Positions 52,501 to 64,000 of a stretch of 64,000 nucleotides of DNA are shown here, piece by piece. Numbering within the stretch: the first letter of the stretch is position 1; every line of letters begins with the position of its first letter. Below the pieces are notes generated by a model that was not told the DNA's origin, did not search any database, and saw nothing but the letters and a program-made list of their open reading frames with translations. Both the position numbers and the translations under genes were made by a program. The DNA comes from Anarhynchus alexandrinus (taxonomy: Eukaryota; Chordata; Aves; Charadriiformes; Charadriidae), in contig VUYV01000015.1 in NCBI GenBank assembly GCA_008711295.1, positions 186,001 to 250,000 of the forward strand, given 5' to 3'.

Positions 52501-55500
52501 AGACCCATGAAGAATATGGGAGGGCATTTAACTGTGTTTATGAGCAACACAGTTTTTGTCAGGCGATTTTTATAGTGGTCTTGTAAATTACTTTCTAGAG
52601 CAATAAAGTACATTGCAGGGAAAGGCCAACCTCCCACAGTGTACTGGAGCCACCAGCCCTCTAGAAGTGGCCAAGTGACTGACATTCGCTATGCAAACAG
52701 CCTGTTTAACCTTCCAGCTGAGCTGTTCCATAGGCACTGGAGTCCAAGCCGTGTGCGTGTGTACCGTGCCTTCCTGCTATGTGAAGAACAGGGGGAAAGC
52801 AGGCGGGCAGGCTCGCCACCCGCCCCCCGCCCCGGGCACACACGTCGAGCTTTCAGAGCTGCGATACCAGAATAACAGCCCTGTTGTGAACACTTTCTGC
52901 CACCAGCCTCCTCAGAGGGGTGTGCAGAAAGCATGTATTTCGCAACTCTGTCCTCCCTGGTTCACCAGGGAGTCTCTCCAGTTCAGCTTTTTACTCCCCG
53001 TTCTGTCCCTTTTTCCAAAGGATTTAGAAAAATCCTTTTCCAAATAATTTAAAACAAAGATTAGTGAAGCTTATCCATTTCATTAAATGCCCGTGCAATG
53101 TCTAGCACTCTGCTGATGATCGTTGCAGTTTAAGACAAGCAACAACTAATAATTAGGAAGCATCTCACTGCCCAGAGTGTAATTTTTCCCATTCCTCCCT
53201 CAAATCCCCTTTTTTAAACAACAAAAATAGAAATAAAGGATTCTCCAGATTTTACTTACTCGTGCCCACAATACAGCCTGCCTGGCAGCTGCAGGGCAGA
53301 GTTTCCTAAATAACAGAGCAAGCCGCAGGTGAAGCTAAGTCGCAGAAGATGTAGCATTACAGCCTGAAAGCTGTTGTTTTTATGGACCATAACTCTTTAT
53401 TACCAATATATGTGTGCTGCTGAACTTCACCTTGTATCCCTGGTGGTAGATCTCAGAGGGTGGGTTTTGAAAGAATAACAAATCTTGAAATCTTCCCTAG
53501 GAATGCCTTGAATAACATCTGTTAGAACAGGATGAATATCATTTAGGGATTATTTCTCTATACTGTTTGTTGCATCTTTGAATGAAATAAATTGATAAGA
53601 AGCAAATATAAAGGCAAAATTACAAACTGTAGCTAACAATCCCAGATTTCCTCTGTTTCTTGGGCTGGGTTTTATCATTTTATGTTGCAACCAGAACAGA
53701 CATCATTCATGAGCTCTTTGAGCCTCTCTCAGGAGTTCAGGATAAAGAGAAAGAAAATAATAATAAAAAAGGAGGAAAATACTGCTCTTCCAACTTTCTT
53801 TTCTATTATAAAACAACAAAAAAGGGGCAATAAGCCTTTACTGTATACTAATGGAAAGCCAACCCAGCTGGTTATATAAAATTGCTCAGGAAAATGGGAA
53901 ACAGTTGGAGAGAAATAGCCTGGCACAGATATGGTTGTTTAAACATTGAGGCTGTGATAAGGGGTCTGCAAGGATCCTGCCACGGTCAAGGTTTGGCTTG
54001 GCAGCAAGCTGCGAAAGCTGAGGAGTGAGAAGTCCCCAGTTACTAGATTATAACCACCAGCCCCATGGAGATTTCTTCTGTGGGTCACCGGGGCAGGCAG
54101 CCCCGAGCCTTGCCGTAATGCCCGGTACCCTTTGCAATACACCATGATACAACAGCCATCCCTCACCTCACCTGGGAGACTGGTCCAAACCCACCCAAAG
54201 GGAAGGAGCAGGGGCCACCAACACCTCCAGCCCCCATTTCCACCATGAACAGTGCCTACATTACCCCAGCACTGTCATTTCCCTCCATGCTTCTCTTCTT
54301 TCTCATCTCTCCCCATCTGCCTGAGAAGGACTCAGCTGAAGCATATCTCAGAGCCTACAATCACAGCATGGACGCAGGCAATGCCTTTAACTTGTGCCTG
54401 GTCCTGGCATGAGTTTGCCAGGTCTTGTCTTAAACAAGTAACTGGTATTTCCCACTGAGGAAAGGGACACAAAACCAAAACAATCCTGGAGAAAAAGGTA
54501 GTGACAGAGTAATGCCACTGAGATCAAGTCAGGTGCACGGTGGAAAGTGGAATGGTGTCGGAGGGGCTGGAGAGAAACTCAGGTCTAGCTGCCTGTCACC
54601 TATGGGAAATGAACTTTCCTGGTCTGCTGAGATGCCATTCCCTGTCCGCATTTGTGTAGTTTCTCACAACTGAGCACTGAAACCACACAGCCTGTAGTGA
54701 CATCCATCAGTACGAGCTGATAGGATCATGACAGGGATGCCCAGCAGAAGGTTAAGTTGGTTCACCTATCTAGACCAAAACCTGCCCCTGCCAATTGGTA
54801 GTTGGGGTGTCTAAGAACTGCCAGGAGGCAGAGGTGGGTGTCTAATTTCTAGAAATAAGAAGCTATGAAGAAGCAACCTACATGAAATGACATTTGCTTA
54901 GCCCAGAGCATTTTTGGGCAGTAGCAGGCACGCTTTCTGCCCCTTCACACATTCTGCTAAGTGTATAAAGCCAAGGTCCCAAGTGCACACACTCACCAGA
55001 GACCCTACAACCCTTTCGTTAGGGTACTGCTCTTAGTCCCTGTGTCCTGGCCAAATTCCAGTCGGGTAATTAGACCATGATTAGGTAACTGCTTGCATAT
55101 GCCATTTCTCTTCCCTAGAGAGCCTGGCTCTAAATTATTTGAAGCTTTCAGGACTTCTAGTCATTAGCAAGGCTGTTTCCCTTGCCAGTGGGAGACTAAA
55201 TGCTGGCAGAGCTTGGAGAACTGCTCCACTGTGCACGGCCTGCCTGTAGGATGGGTGTTGGCTGGGTGGCTTGGATATTGCCTATGGTAGTCAGAGGTCC
55301 TCCTGCTGTTTGGGGAGATGCTGATGGGATCCTGCTCATAGAGCTGAGGTGTGAGCAGTAAAGACCCCCAACTGGGAAAATGAACTCAGTATCATTGTTA
55401 TGCTTAGTGGGTAGGAAAGAAACAGATTGGCAGAGTCATTTACATGTGCTATGGATCATTTTATGGTTTGCAGATTGAAATTCTTAATGGCACTGGTTAC

Positions 55501-57429
55501 AAGTTGTTTGTTTCCAGATGCTGTTTGCTTTCATGTTCAGAGCTACACGCATTAACATAGAAAATTCTGCTTGGAAAAGTGTTGGGTACTGACAAATGCA
55601 CAAACTAGAAAAAGTCAGCATCCAAAATGCAGGAAATTTTAGGCAGATACCATAATTTTGCCCCATCTTTTGATCCTTAATTACTAGCCATTTATCTCTC
55701 GTAGGATATTTGTGTACATACATACAAAATGGCTGATGGCTGACAAAGATACTGGGTAAATAAACTTTTGCTTCTATCACAGGATCTTTTATCCATCATC
55801 TGCCTCTTCCCCTACCCAGCAATTCCCCTCCAGTCTGCAGCTCTCATCCAGCCAACTATCACCTCCTGTTCCCATCTGGTGACACCGGTGCTGTCTTCTG
55901 CATTCAGAAGCGCCTTAAAGCCAGTCCTTGGCTGACACATCCACAGGGAAAAGCCCAATTCCTCAGGCTGTTTACAGCCTGCAGCACCCATGGCAAGCTT
56001 GACTGCAAAAAGCTGGATGTTCCAGCACCAGGGCCCCCTACAGAGACAGCACAGATGTAGAAGAAAAGCATCCCTATCTGAATCCACCCTCCCATAAGGC
56101 AGCCGAATTTCTCTAGAGGTCTCAGAAGAAACTAACTACCAAGCTGCCCAAGTCCTTCTTTTGTGTGCAAAGATGTGCTAAGAGAGCATCCAGCAGCAAT
56201 AAAGTGAATGTTTTCCTGTAGGATCTGGAGGTTTTAGTGCAGAGGCTGCAAGTACTGAGGAGCCTTGTAGGTCTAACCTAACATGTTTCTTCAGGCTTGT
56301 TTGCAATTTGAGGATTTACCAGAAAACCACCCAGTTTTTGTGTTATTTAGGGAAAGTTTCTCCCTGTGGCCTCACCAATTTGGCACTGACAGATTGCGTT
56401 TCTACAGACCAAAATCTCTAACTGCAGGATGCTGTGAAGGCAACATGAATGCCTCTTAGGTACTACGTTTTAGTACTAATTGCATCTGCATGTGGGGATG
56501 GAGGAGCTGGCATCCGTACCCTGTCTCAGCTTTCTGGAATGAAGAGCAGAGCTTTTACAGCATTTTAGGTGTGTGTTGTACCATCAGCCAAACCACAAGC
56601 CCTTCCCAACAGCAGGCAAAAGTGGTTTGCCATGCACTCCAGAGTCTCCAGCCAAGAGCCAAGCAGGCAGCACAGCTGGGAGCCAGCAGCTCTCTCACAG
56701 GAGCAAACCAAGACAAAGGAACTTTCCCTCTGAGTTTTTTCAAAACTCGTCCTTGCACCTTCGTCCAAGGCCATCAGCACTGAAAGCTCTCAGCCTCATC
56801 ATTTCTACATTTTTGTGTGTTCATACAGCCACATGGGCAGCTTTAGCTGTTTTGTGGAGGTGGGATGCGCCAGTGCCTTGGCCACAAAGCAAAAGCAGGA
56901 GGGGTTGCTTTCTCCTGACAGTGAGTTTCTGTAAGTCTGTACAACTGCTCCACTTCCCTGCAAAGCTCCCGAGGACATTATCTAGGCTGTTCTTGGTCCT
57001 GCTGCTGTCCTGATGCAGTGTTAGAGGATGAGCAGATGCTTTGTCCTTCCTGATTGCCACCACTGGGTCATTGACCACATTTTTCTCCTGGAGACCCCAT
57101 TTTCCTTCAGATTCTGTGTCCTGTGTCATCACTGGTCATCCCTTGCAATGTCCTTTAGAGTGGGCATCCCCCTGGGCTTTCTGTGAGATTTCTTCTGGGT
57201 TAGGGTTTAGCTGGGCAAATGCTGGTGTCCACAACATGGATTTCTGAGCTCTTCCCACTATGTCCCTTTTTATAATCCACGGAAACACTTCTTGAGAACA
57301 GTTCCCTTCACCCCCAAATACATATTCAGACTAGGTTAGATGCCCTGAAAGTACCTATTTTTCTCCACTGACTGTAAAGGAGCCTGGGAACCTTAGCTCA
57401 GAGGGAGGAAAATGTCAGATGAGATTAAT
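46521..57429. other. Upstream intergenic sequence, no gene recognised
   Basis: Nearly 11 kb upstream of UNC13B with only short open frames on both strands and none resembling a known protein. No tRNA or rRNA was seen. A small CpG cluster sits at 52795-52860. In mammals the gene on this side of UNC13B is ATOSB (FAM214B); none of its conserved C-terminal sequence was recognised here. Diverged non-coding exons could be missed. Confidence 0.6.
52795..52860. promoter_or_regulatory. Short CpG cluster
   Basis: A local C/G-rich patch ('aggcgggcaggctcgccacc', 'cgccccccgccccgggcaca', 'cacgtcgagc') inside otherwise CpG-poor sequence. It is too short for a classical island. It could be a small promoter or an enhancer; no exon is recognisable beside it. 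Confidence 0.25.
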
Positions 57430-57970
57430 CTAATGCTTTATCTCTGAATATGGGCACCAGCTCATACAGCTCCATGCTGAGGACTCACAGATCTGCCTCT
57501 CTGTCCCAAATCCAGCTTTCTTTGTCCAAAATGAGCCTCGATGTGCCACAATTTTCTCCTCACAGATGTATCCCATTGCCTCAAGTTCAACTTGGCTAGA
57601 ACAAAGCTCTTCACATTCACCAAGTCCTTCCATCGTGGGGTACGGAATCATTATTGTCCCAGTTTTTCAGGCCATAACCAATATGTCATCTTCAAACCAG
57701 GTCCCTCTCCACACCAAGGTCCTCCAGAGCATTTCAGCACAACACTTCTGATCTTTCCTTCCTCCTTCCTCCTTTCTGACTCCCTTGCAGGAAGGAGTCT
57801 CATCAAAGCTCCCATCAGAGCTATTCTGAACTGTGCAGCAAAGGCCCTTTTCCCAGGCAGATGTAGGACCCATCTGGCTGACACAGTCAGAAGGAGAAAC
57901 CACATGATGCTTCTGCATTTGTCTTCCAGCTTTCCCAGTTCTCCACTGTCTGCTTGTCTTCATCTCTAAG
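57430..57970 (+). mobile_element. Probable L2/CR1-like LINE reverse transcriptase relic
   Basis: On the plus strand, one frame near 57450-57560 reads HQLIQLHAEDSQICLSVPNP. This resembles the Y-A-D-D-TQLYLS catalytic region of L2-type LINEs, with ADD changed to AED. In the next frame (57541 on) LLTDVSHCLKFNLARTKLFT follows, matching the typical D-I-S-x-W-x-x-x-x-LKLNLSKTELL block that comes after it in L2. A frameshift separates them, and the rest has no clear match. It is old and inactive. Identified from remembered motif order, so moderate confidence. Confidence 0.45.
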
Positions 57971-60120
57971 GTCTTCAGCATCCCTCCACACTCATCTTGC
58001 AATGCTCCCAAAATGTGAGCTGACGACTGGCTCAGCTAGCGTGCTCAGATCTGTGCAGCGTTGGCTTTGTTTTTCCCCAGTGCTGCTTAGCGCTGTCTCT
58101 ACCTGCTGCTGTGCTTCAGATTTCAACCTCTCAGAGCCAGGTTTGTCTTTTTATTGTGAGATTGCACAACAGCCTCTGAGGTACGGCCCCTCTGGAGTGG
58201 GTTGTTGCTGCAATAACTCAGGCCGCAAGGACTGAAATACACTCTTTGCCTGATTAAATCTGAATGGGGATTAGTAATGGAGGAGGAAAGGGCTGAAAGT
58301 TTAATTCACGAACATTATCCTCTTTCCTTCCCTCACCCATTTGGCAGCAAAGTGGATGCGCGCGCGCTGCAGAGCAGCACTTTTATGAGAGAGACGGGCA
58401 CCCCAGAGCTCTCCTGAGTGTTTATTCCCACTGCAGCCGGTGGAGATAAAACTCCAGAGCCAGCCCTGACAAGGCAAGAAGCCAGCTCCTGGAAATAGCT
58501 CGTCCCTGTGGAGCATGTTCAGATAGCACAGGCTGGGGACGGACACCCCAAAAGTAGCCAAGTGCCTCCCAGCACAGCGCAGGCTCCTACACCCAGAGAG
58601 AGATAGCTGTGATCTCTTCCTGACCCGGCCCTTGGGCTTTCACATCGGAGAGCTTTGCTGAAAAAAGCTACCCTGTTTGTGCCCTTTTGCCTCCACAGCA
58701 TGGGTATGGTGGCCAAAGGACTCACTTAATGGCACAAGACGCATCAGCAGGTGGCATTTATCAGCACTATGTCACATCTGGGATGTATTTTTTTTCCCTC
58801 TGAACTAAAATCAAACCAGCTTTGCTACTGGGGCTTTTTTTTTTTTTTTCTTCCCTCTGACCTAAGCATGAAAGACACAGAGGCAAGTCCTCTGGGCTGG
58901 AAATTGCTGCAGAGAGCCCCAAAACACTTCCCATGCATTGCTGTCACCACCAGCATTGCTGCAGCATTTTCCACCAGCATAGTGCGAAGCCCATCGGTAA
59001 GAGGGCTTTTCTCATCCCCCAGCCACGGCACCGGGGATCTGCACCCCGGCAGGTGCTTCCCTGGGATGGGGACAGCCGCGGTGCTCGGAGTCGGGGGGGC
59101 CAAGGCTCCTGTCTCCTCCCTGGCCGTGACCTCGTTTGCTTGCGCGCTCGCCTGCGCTGAGCCAGTGAGACTCATCCAGGGAGCCCGGTGCGGGCAGCTG
59201 GCAGGGATTTTTGCATCGTTTAATTCTCAATCCTCCCAAGAGCCTGGTGAGGGATTGAGTGCATTCGCCGAAATTAAGGGCAGGCATGAGGGGCAGAGCC
59301 GGACACCGGGAACTGAAGGGGCCCAGTAAGAGCGGTTTGTTCCCAAATGTCGCTGTGAGTGGGAGAAGCTGAGACAGAAATAATGACCAGATTGGGCATT
59401 TCTCTGGCAGGCAGACCAGCGGCACAGCCAGACCTGGCAGCTCCCATCCTGCCTGCAAGCAGTGCGCCAGAAACCTCAGGGAGGGTCCCAGCCCTGTGCA
59501 AGCAGAAGTGAGAGGCTGTGCACAGCTGTGATTTGGGAGAGGAAGATCCGCTACCTGCTACCGCCCGAGTGCAGAGATGCCCATGCTGTGGTCCTGGGTA
59601 TGTTTGCACATCTGAGCACAGAAAGCAGCTGTATGCGGGTGGGTGCTTAGATGTTGGGTTTTTTTTCCAGATGCTGACAGGCACGCTGGCAGTGCAGCAT
59701 CTTGCTCGTGCTGCCCAGCCCTGCCTGATAATGCTGGCAGCCCCTCCCTGAGGTCTGCCCCTCTGCTCCATGGGCTCCTTCTCACCTGGTTTCCTCAACA
59801 GATGCTGATGCGGGTGTACTTAAGATGCACAGAGGGGAAGATCAACTGTTCAGTGAGGCATTTTTCTGCCAGAGTTTCCTACAGAAGCTGGGAGCAGCCC
59901 CTACCCCCAAAAAAAAGCGCTAAGACAAAGGTGCAGTGCCTGGAAAGAGGGGTCCAGCGATGACAGGAAAGGCTGGGGGTGCCCAGCTCACAGCCTTAGG
60001 TAGTCGAGGCTCACATTATGGCAACAACAAGGAGGTAAACAGGTCTGGCATGAGATTTGCCTATAAACCCAAAGGAAATGCTAGCTGGTGCAGACTTCTA
60101 ACAAGGTCTATCACATCAGC

Positions 60121-60230
60121 AGCATTCTCATGTGTCCCCATTACAGATGAGCAAACAGAAGATGAGAAAGGGTACACATCAAGGCAGACCTGGTCCAGCA
60201 ACACAGGCACATACAGCAGCTTTGGCTGTT
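60121..60230 (-). repeat. MIR-like SINE relic
   Basis: The plus strand reads 'tgtccccattacagatgagc', then 'aaacagaagatgagaaaggg'. This follows the reversed MIR core and tail 'tatccccattttacagatgaggaaactgaggcacagagagg'. The next bases 'catcaaggcagacctgg' parallel 'ccaaggtcacacagc'. MIR/CORE-SINE relics are ancient and occur at low density in birds. Confidence 0.5.
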
Positions 60231-60262
60231 TGGGGACATGGGTAAACCCCAAGCCTGAGCCA

Positions 60263-60284
60263 GGAAGATCCATCAGGATCTTCC
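60263..60284. repeat. Inverted repeat, 9-bp arms with 4-bp loop
   Basis: GGAAGATCC, ATCA, GGATCTTCC form a perfect hairpin. A third copy of GGAAGATCC follows at 60291-60299, preceded by the same ATCA, so the block probably grew by local duplication and inversion. It is not linked to any recognised gene end. Confidence 0.9.
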
Positions 60285-63200
60285 CCATCAGGAAGATCCA
60301 CTGAATTATCCCATGGCAGGAATTTCACAGCTCTTCTCATTCTTACAAAAATACACCTGCAGAGCATGCATGGATGGATGGAGTGAGGAAATGGCAGCCT
60401 GCCATGCCTCCTCATGGCTGTCTCATTGAACGTATCCATAGGGAGTCTCAGGCACAAAACAGCCTCCAACCTGCAACCGGCAGAGGGAAACAACAGGACA
60501 TGGGAAGAAGTGAGACCTGATGCCAAAGAACCAGAGTCCCCACAGCATGATGACTCTGTAAAAACACCTTTCTCCATCCCTTTGCTGAAGGTACATGGCC
60601 ACATTAGCATGAGAAGCCTGTGAACACCTTTAATGTATCCTAACACCCCCACTTTGGGCTACTTATTGCAGACCCCAGGGTGTCCCTGCTTCCCACAAGG
60701 GCAGAGAAGAGACCATTATTCCTTATTGCTGTGCTGGCTTGTTTTCCTCGTTCCTCTGTTGCTCCTCCTTGCTAAGAAAAGCCCTGAAAGAAGGTCCTGG
60801 TAGCAACCATGTACCTGGTGTGGCCTCATCCTGAGCCTTCTCTAGCCCAGAAGCCCTGGACTGGAGCCCACCATGTCCCTTGTCCGCAGATGCCCTCGCA
60901 GAGCGTAGGTGCAGCAGAGCCAGGACAGCCGAGGTGCAGCCCATGGGTGCCCACAGGCAGGGCTGCCCTATACCTTGGAGGGGCCTCACTGCCACGCTTC
61001 TGAGCACAGACAGCTCAGTGCCTAGGGATCCCCCTTCCTCCAGAGGGAAGGCAATATGGGTGCAACCCCCAGGCTGCTGCCCTCACAGGTCTCCTCCAGG
61101 GACATGTCAGATCTGGTACAAGACAGGCACTTGCCAGGGTCTTGCACCAGTCTGCTGGGTGGGTGGTTGCAAGGGACACATTCTGCAAGGCTTCCCGGTG
61201 CTGGCAGGGGACAGGCTCTGATTTATGCCACCATGGCCAGTTTGGCCAACTGACCCAAGGCAGTGGTCCTGCCGCCATTCCCCATGCCCGGTGGGGCTAA
61301 CTCCTGCAGCAGGGCTCGTCTCTCCCATAAGGCTGACCCACAGCAGGGCCAGGGGGACATGCACCCCAAGTCTGCGGGGACAGGGTCCACCCTGGCAGGG
61401 CAGGGCAGAGCCCAGCTCCCCCCAAAATGTGCCAGACATGGCCCTGCTGAAAATAAGCTGGGCTGGGCTGCCACCTTGTGCCAACAGGCAGCATCCACTG
61501 ACCAAGCCGAGCATGGGAAGGGATTTTTTCCTTCACCCCAAAATTTTCAGTGACCGACATGGGGATATACACCCCGGACCTCAGTTTCCAGATGAACCCC
61601 ACAGAGCTCAGCACCCCGCTGAAGGCAGGGAAGGGGCTTCGCAGTCCCTTCCTGCAGCACAGCCCTGGAGCTGTCTTCACCCACAACACGGGGTTCAAAG
61701 AGCACGTACCCCTGCAGAGCTCAGCCCTGCCATCCAGCAGCCGTGTCCTCCGGGAACTGGCAGAGGGGGTGCAGCACCACGGGATGCCAGCTCTGCGTGG
61801 GGTGCAGCATCCCTGTGACTGCTCGGAGTCGCAGAGCTCGGGGGAAGGTCTCAGCCCTGAACGCCAAAGGAAAATGCCAAAATTTAGGTGTGGGCAGGTA
61901 CCCACAGTGAGCTGACAGCTGGGAGGCACTTCTGGGTGGCTCCAGCCCTCCGCCACCCTGCCAAGGTGATGCCAAGGGGACCTTTGCCTTCTGCTATCAG
62001 CCCTGGCTCACACGCTTGGCACGGGTGAAGGCTGCCAGCGTGGCTGGGAGGGCAGCAGTGAGGCCGAGACATCACTGCCCAGCTCCAGGCAGCCCTGGCA
62101 CGCACCAGCCCCGGCACAGCCCACACCAGCCGGCTGTTTGGGGCCACTGCTATCTGGGTGGGTAAACAGGGTTTATCAGTTCCCCCCCCCCNTTTTTTTT
62201 TTTTTCCTTTTCTTTTCTTCTTTTTTACAAGGCAGGCACAAAGGAAAGGAAATGTTTCTGCAGGTGTTAAGGGAGAAGCAGCTGCCCGGGCACTTACACA
62301 CCATTCATGGTGTCACACACACACTTACTGCCAGGCGCGCTTTGTCCTTCTTCAGGCTCGACCCTCAGTTTCCTGTAGCAGAGTCTCAGGCGTCAGATTT
62401 CATAAAATAATTAATTTAATTAGAAGGTACAGCAGCAAGAACAGACTAGGCTGGGTCCTTCTCTTTGGAGGGACCCAGAACAAAGAAATCGCTCAGTAAT
62501 TATACCCTTGTGATCTCTACACCTGCCCCTCACGTGCTGTCCACATGTCTCTTAGTCCAATGGTGATTTTACTCTGGGGTTTTCTAACATCTAACTGGAT
62601 TCTTTTCCTGTGTCCAGGCAGGCAGGCTCTTATTTTCTTGTTTTGCGGTTTCAGCCGAGGGTTGGAGCCTCTGTATCTTCTGGTTTAACATTCTTTGTGC
62701 ACCTGCCCCTGTCGGCAGAACATGGGGAACTGAAGGGTACCAGAATTGAGAGAAACAGTATCAAAACATCAGTATGACATCCATCACTTTCCCATGCTAA
62801 AAGACTAAACAACACTGTACCATCTGCTAGGAAAATTACTAAGAAGAATAGCTTTCTCACGGCCTAAAGGTTTCAGCAAATCTAGCTACTCAGGCTAAGT
62901 AGGGCTAAGCAAGCAGCACAAATCACACCAAATTTTAATCCTAAGTAATTTATTCTGCTTAAAACTTACTTATTTATGCTAAGCAATTAATATCCCTCAA
63001 CACAGGGAAGCTGCAGTGGGAGCAGCTGAGGCGTGGGAGAACAAGGGACCCATTCCCACATCCAATGCCGGGACATGGCGCGTCTCTCCCTGCGGCCCAG
63101 CCTGACCAGCGGCTCCCTCTCTGGAGCTCATTCCTACTGCCATCCTAAACCTGCAACTTGACCCCCAGCTCCACAGCTGCAGGTTGGGACAGAGGGCCAT

Positions 63201-64000
63201 TAAGTGAAGTCAAATTGGCCGGGGTGATGGATGGCCCCAAGGGGTGAAGTGGCAGCAGGGGGAAGTTTGTGTGCCCAATGGCGAGGGGTGAGCAGGGATT
63301 ATTTCCCTGGTGCTGAGCGGGCACATTGCGTCCCCAGGTGTTGTTCCAGCACTGGCTATAGGGTGGCAGCTAGGCACCACCCGAGTACCACTGGCAGGGA
63401 CAGATGGCGACATCCGCAGGCTGACCTGCTGAGAGCAGGACATAATGACTACGACATCAGATCTTCTACGGCTTTTTGTTCTGCAAACCCCCAGGCCTGG
63501 AGAACCCTCCCCTTGGTACCTACCTGGGGCTGCGCATCTCCCTTGCAGAATCTCTTCCTGCCAAGCATCCTCAGCCTGCCAACGTGCAGCCTGCAGCCCT
63601 TGCCCCTTGTTACACCATCTGCCAGCAGCTCCAGGATGGGCCTCTTGAGTGTTGCCCACAGCCAAGATCCCTGTTTGGCCCTGGGAAGCCCCATGTGCCT
63701 CTCAGACTCAAAGCAGCAGTGAAGTGCAGTGGCTAAAGCAGTGAATTAATGATCTGCATCCGGCTGCGTAGCCTGGAAGGTCCCTTTGCTCCTAGGTGCC
63801 TTCATGGTAACATGTGGTCACAGTGCTGCCCTCCTTTGCGAGGTGCTGGGGGACAGCTGATGGGGGAGAGACAACACTGGAGCTATGAGGGTTGTGTGGG
63901 ATTTAGGAGGAAGACAGCAGCCCAGGCTGACCCTATTACCATTGCTTGTTAAAGCAATGTCAGATCCATCTTTCCTCAGTTGTGTTGTCACCCCCCCACA

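Larger units (their letters stand above)
57971..64000. other. GC-richer intergenic sequence, no gene recognised
   Basis: This 6-kb end of the window is visibly richer in G and C than the rest. It has many overlapping open frames on both strands, which is expected from composition alone; none matched a protein I know. It holds a MIR-like relic, homopolymer T tracts at 58835-58849 and 62193-62205, one undetermined base at 62192, and short (GC)n at 58357-58368. Confidence 0.6.

Noticed and set aside
58751..59798. Several 100-190 codon open frames on both strands
   Set aside because: They overlap one another in GC-rich DNA, lack recognisable domains, and no strand stands out as coding.
61225..61956. 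197- and 219-codon opposing open frames
   Set aside because: Mutually antisense frames in GC-rich sequence with Pro/Ser/Gly-rich content and no family match; real exons cannot be excluded but are not supported.
63210..63722. 151- and 163-codon opposing open frames
   Set aside because: Same pattern of composition-driven frames; no recognised protein.
63722..63750. MIR-like start 'tgcagtggctaaagcagtga'
   Set aside because: Only about 20 bases are similar and no MIR core follows.

Overview
The window looks like bird nuclear DNA. Two CR1 LINE copies have the avian type of 3' end, older CR1/L3-like, L2-like and MIR-like relics are scattered through it, and there is one vertebrate gene with small exons and long introns. 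No prokaryotic genes, CRISPR array, rRNA or tRNA were recognised.

The only gene I can support is the 5' part of UNC13B (Munc13-2), on the minus strand. Six coding exons lie at 45466-45487, 19272-19301, 17055-17154, 12506-12623, 11391-11514 and 2725-2795. Each has an AG acceptor (except the first) and a GT donor. Phases agree across all five joins, giving 465 nt, exactly 155 codons, with no stop. The product is the N-terminal C2A domain, which binds RIM and forms dimers, plus the start of the linker. This is the N-terminus known as ubMunc13-2 in mammals. The rest of the gene (linker, C1, C2B, MUN, C2C) must lie beyond base 1. In birds UNC13B is expected on the Z chromosome, but that is family knowledge and not visible here.

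Layout: 1-2724 intron 6 (partial); 2796-11390 intron 5, holding a solo LTR-like element; 11515-12505 intron 4; 12624-17054 intron 3, holding a second copy of the same LTR in the opposite orientation; 17155-19271 intron 2; 19302-45465 intron 1 (26 kb), with a long decayed CR1/L3 LINE near 32 kb and a younger CR1 near 39 kb. The promoter is a strong CpG island at about 45.0-45.8 kb with GC boxes and a CTCF-like motif. A 5'-truncated CR1 (45.81-46.35 kb) sits directly on its upstream edge, and CpG-rich sequence resumes on the far side.

From 46.5 to 64 kb no exon of a known gene could be recognised. This stretch holds a probable L2/CR1-like LINE relic (57.4-58.0 kb), a probable MIR relic (60.1-60.2 kb), a small CpG cluster near 52.8 kb, and rising GC content to the right of about 58 kb. 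No new biological system was found. The most useful observations are the exact UNC13B 5' gene structure, the previously unpaired LTR family with TGT...ACA ends, the CR1 that interrupts the CpG island, and a perfect 20-bp palindrome in intron 1.
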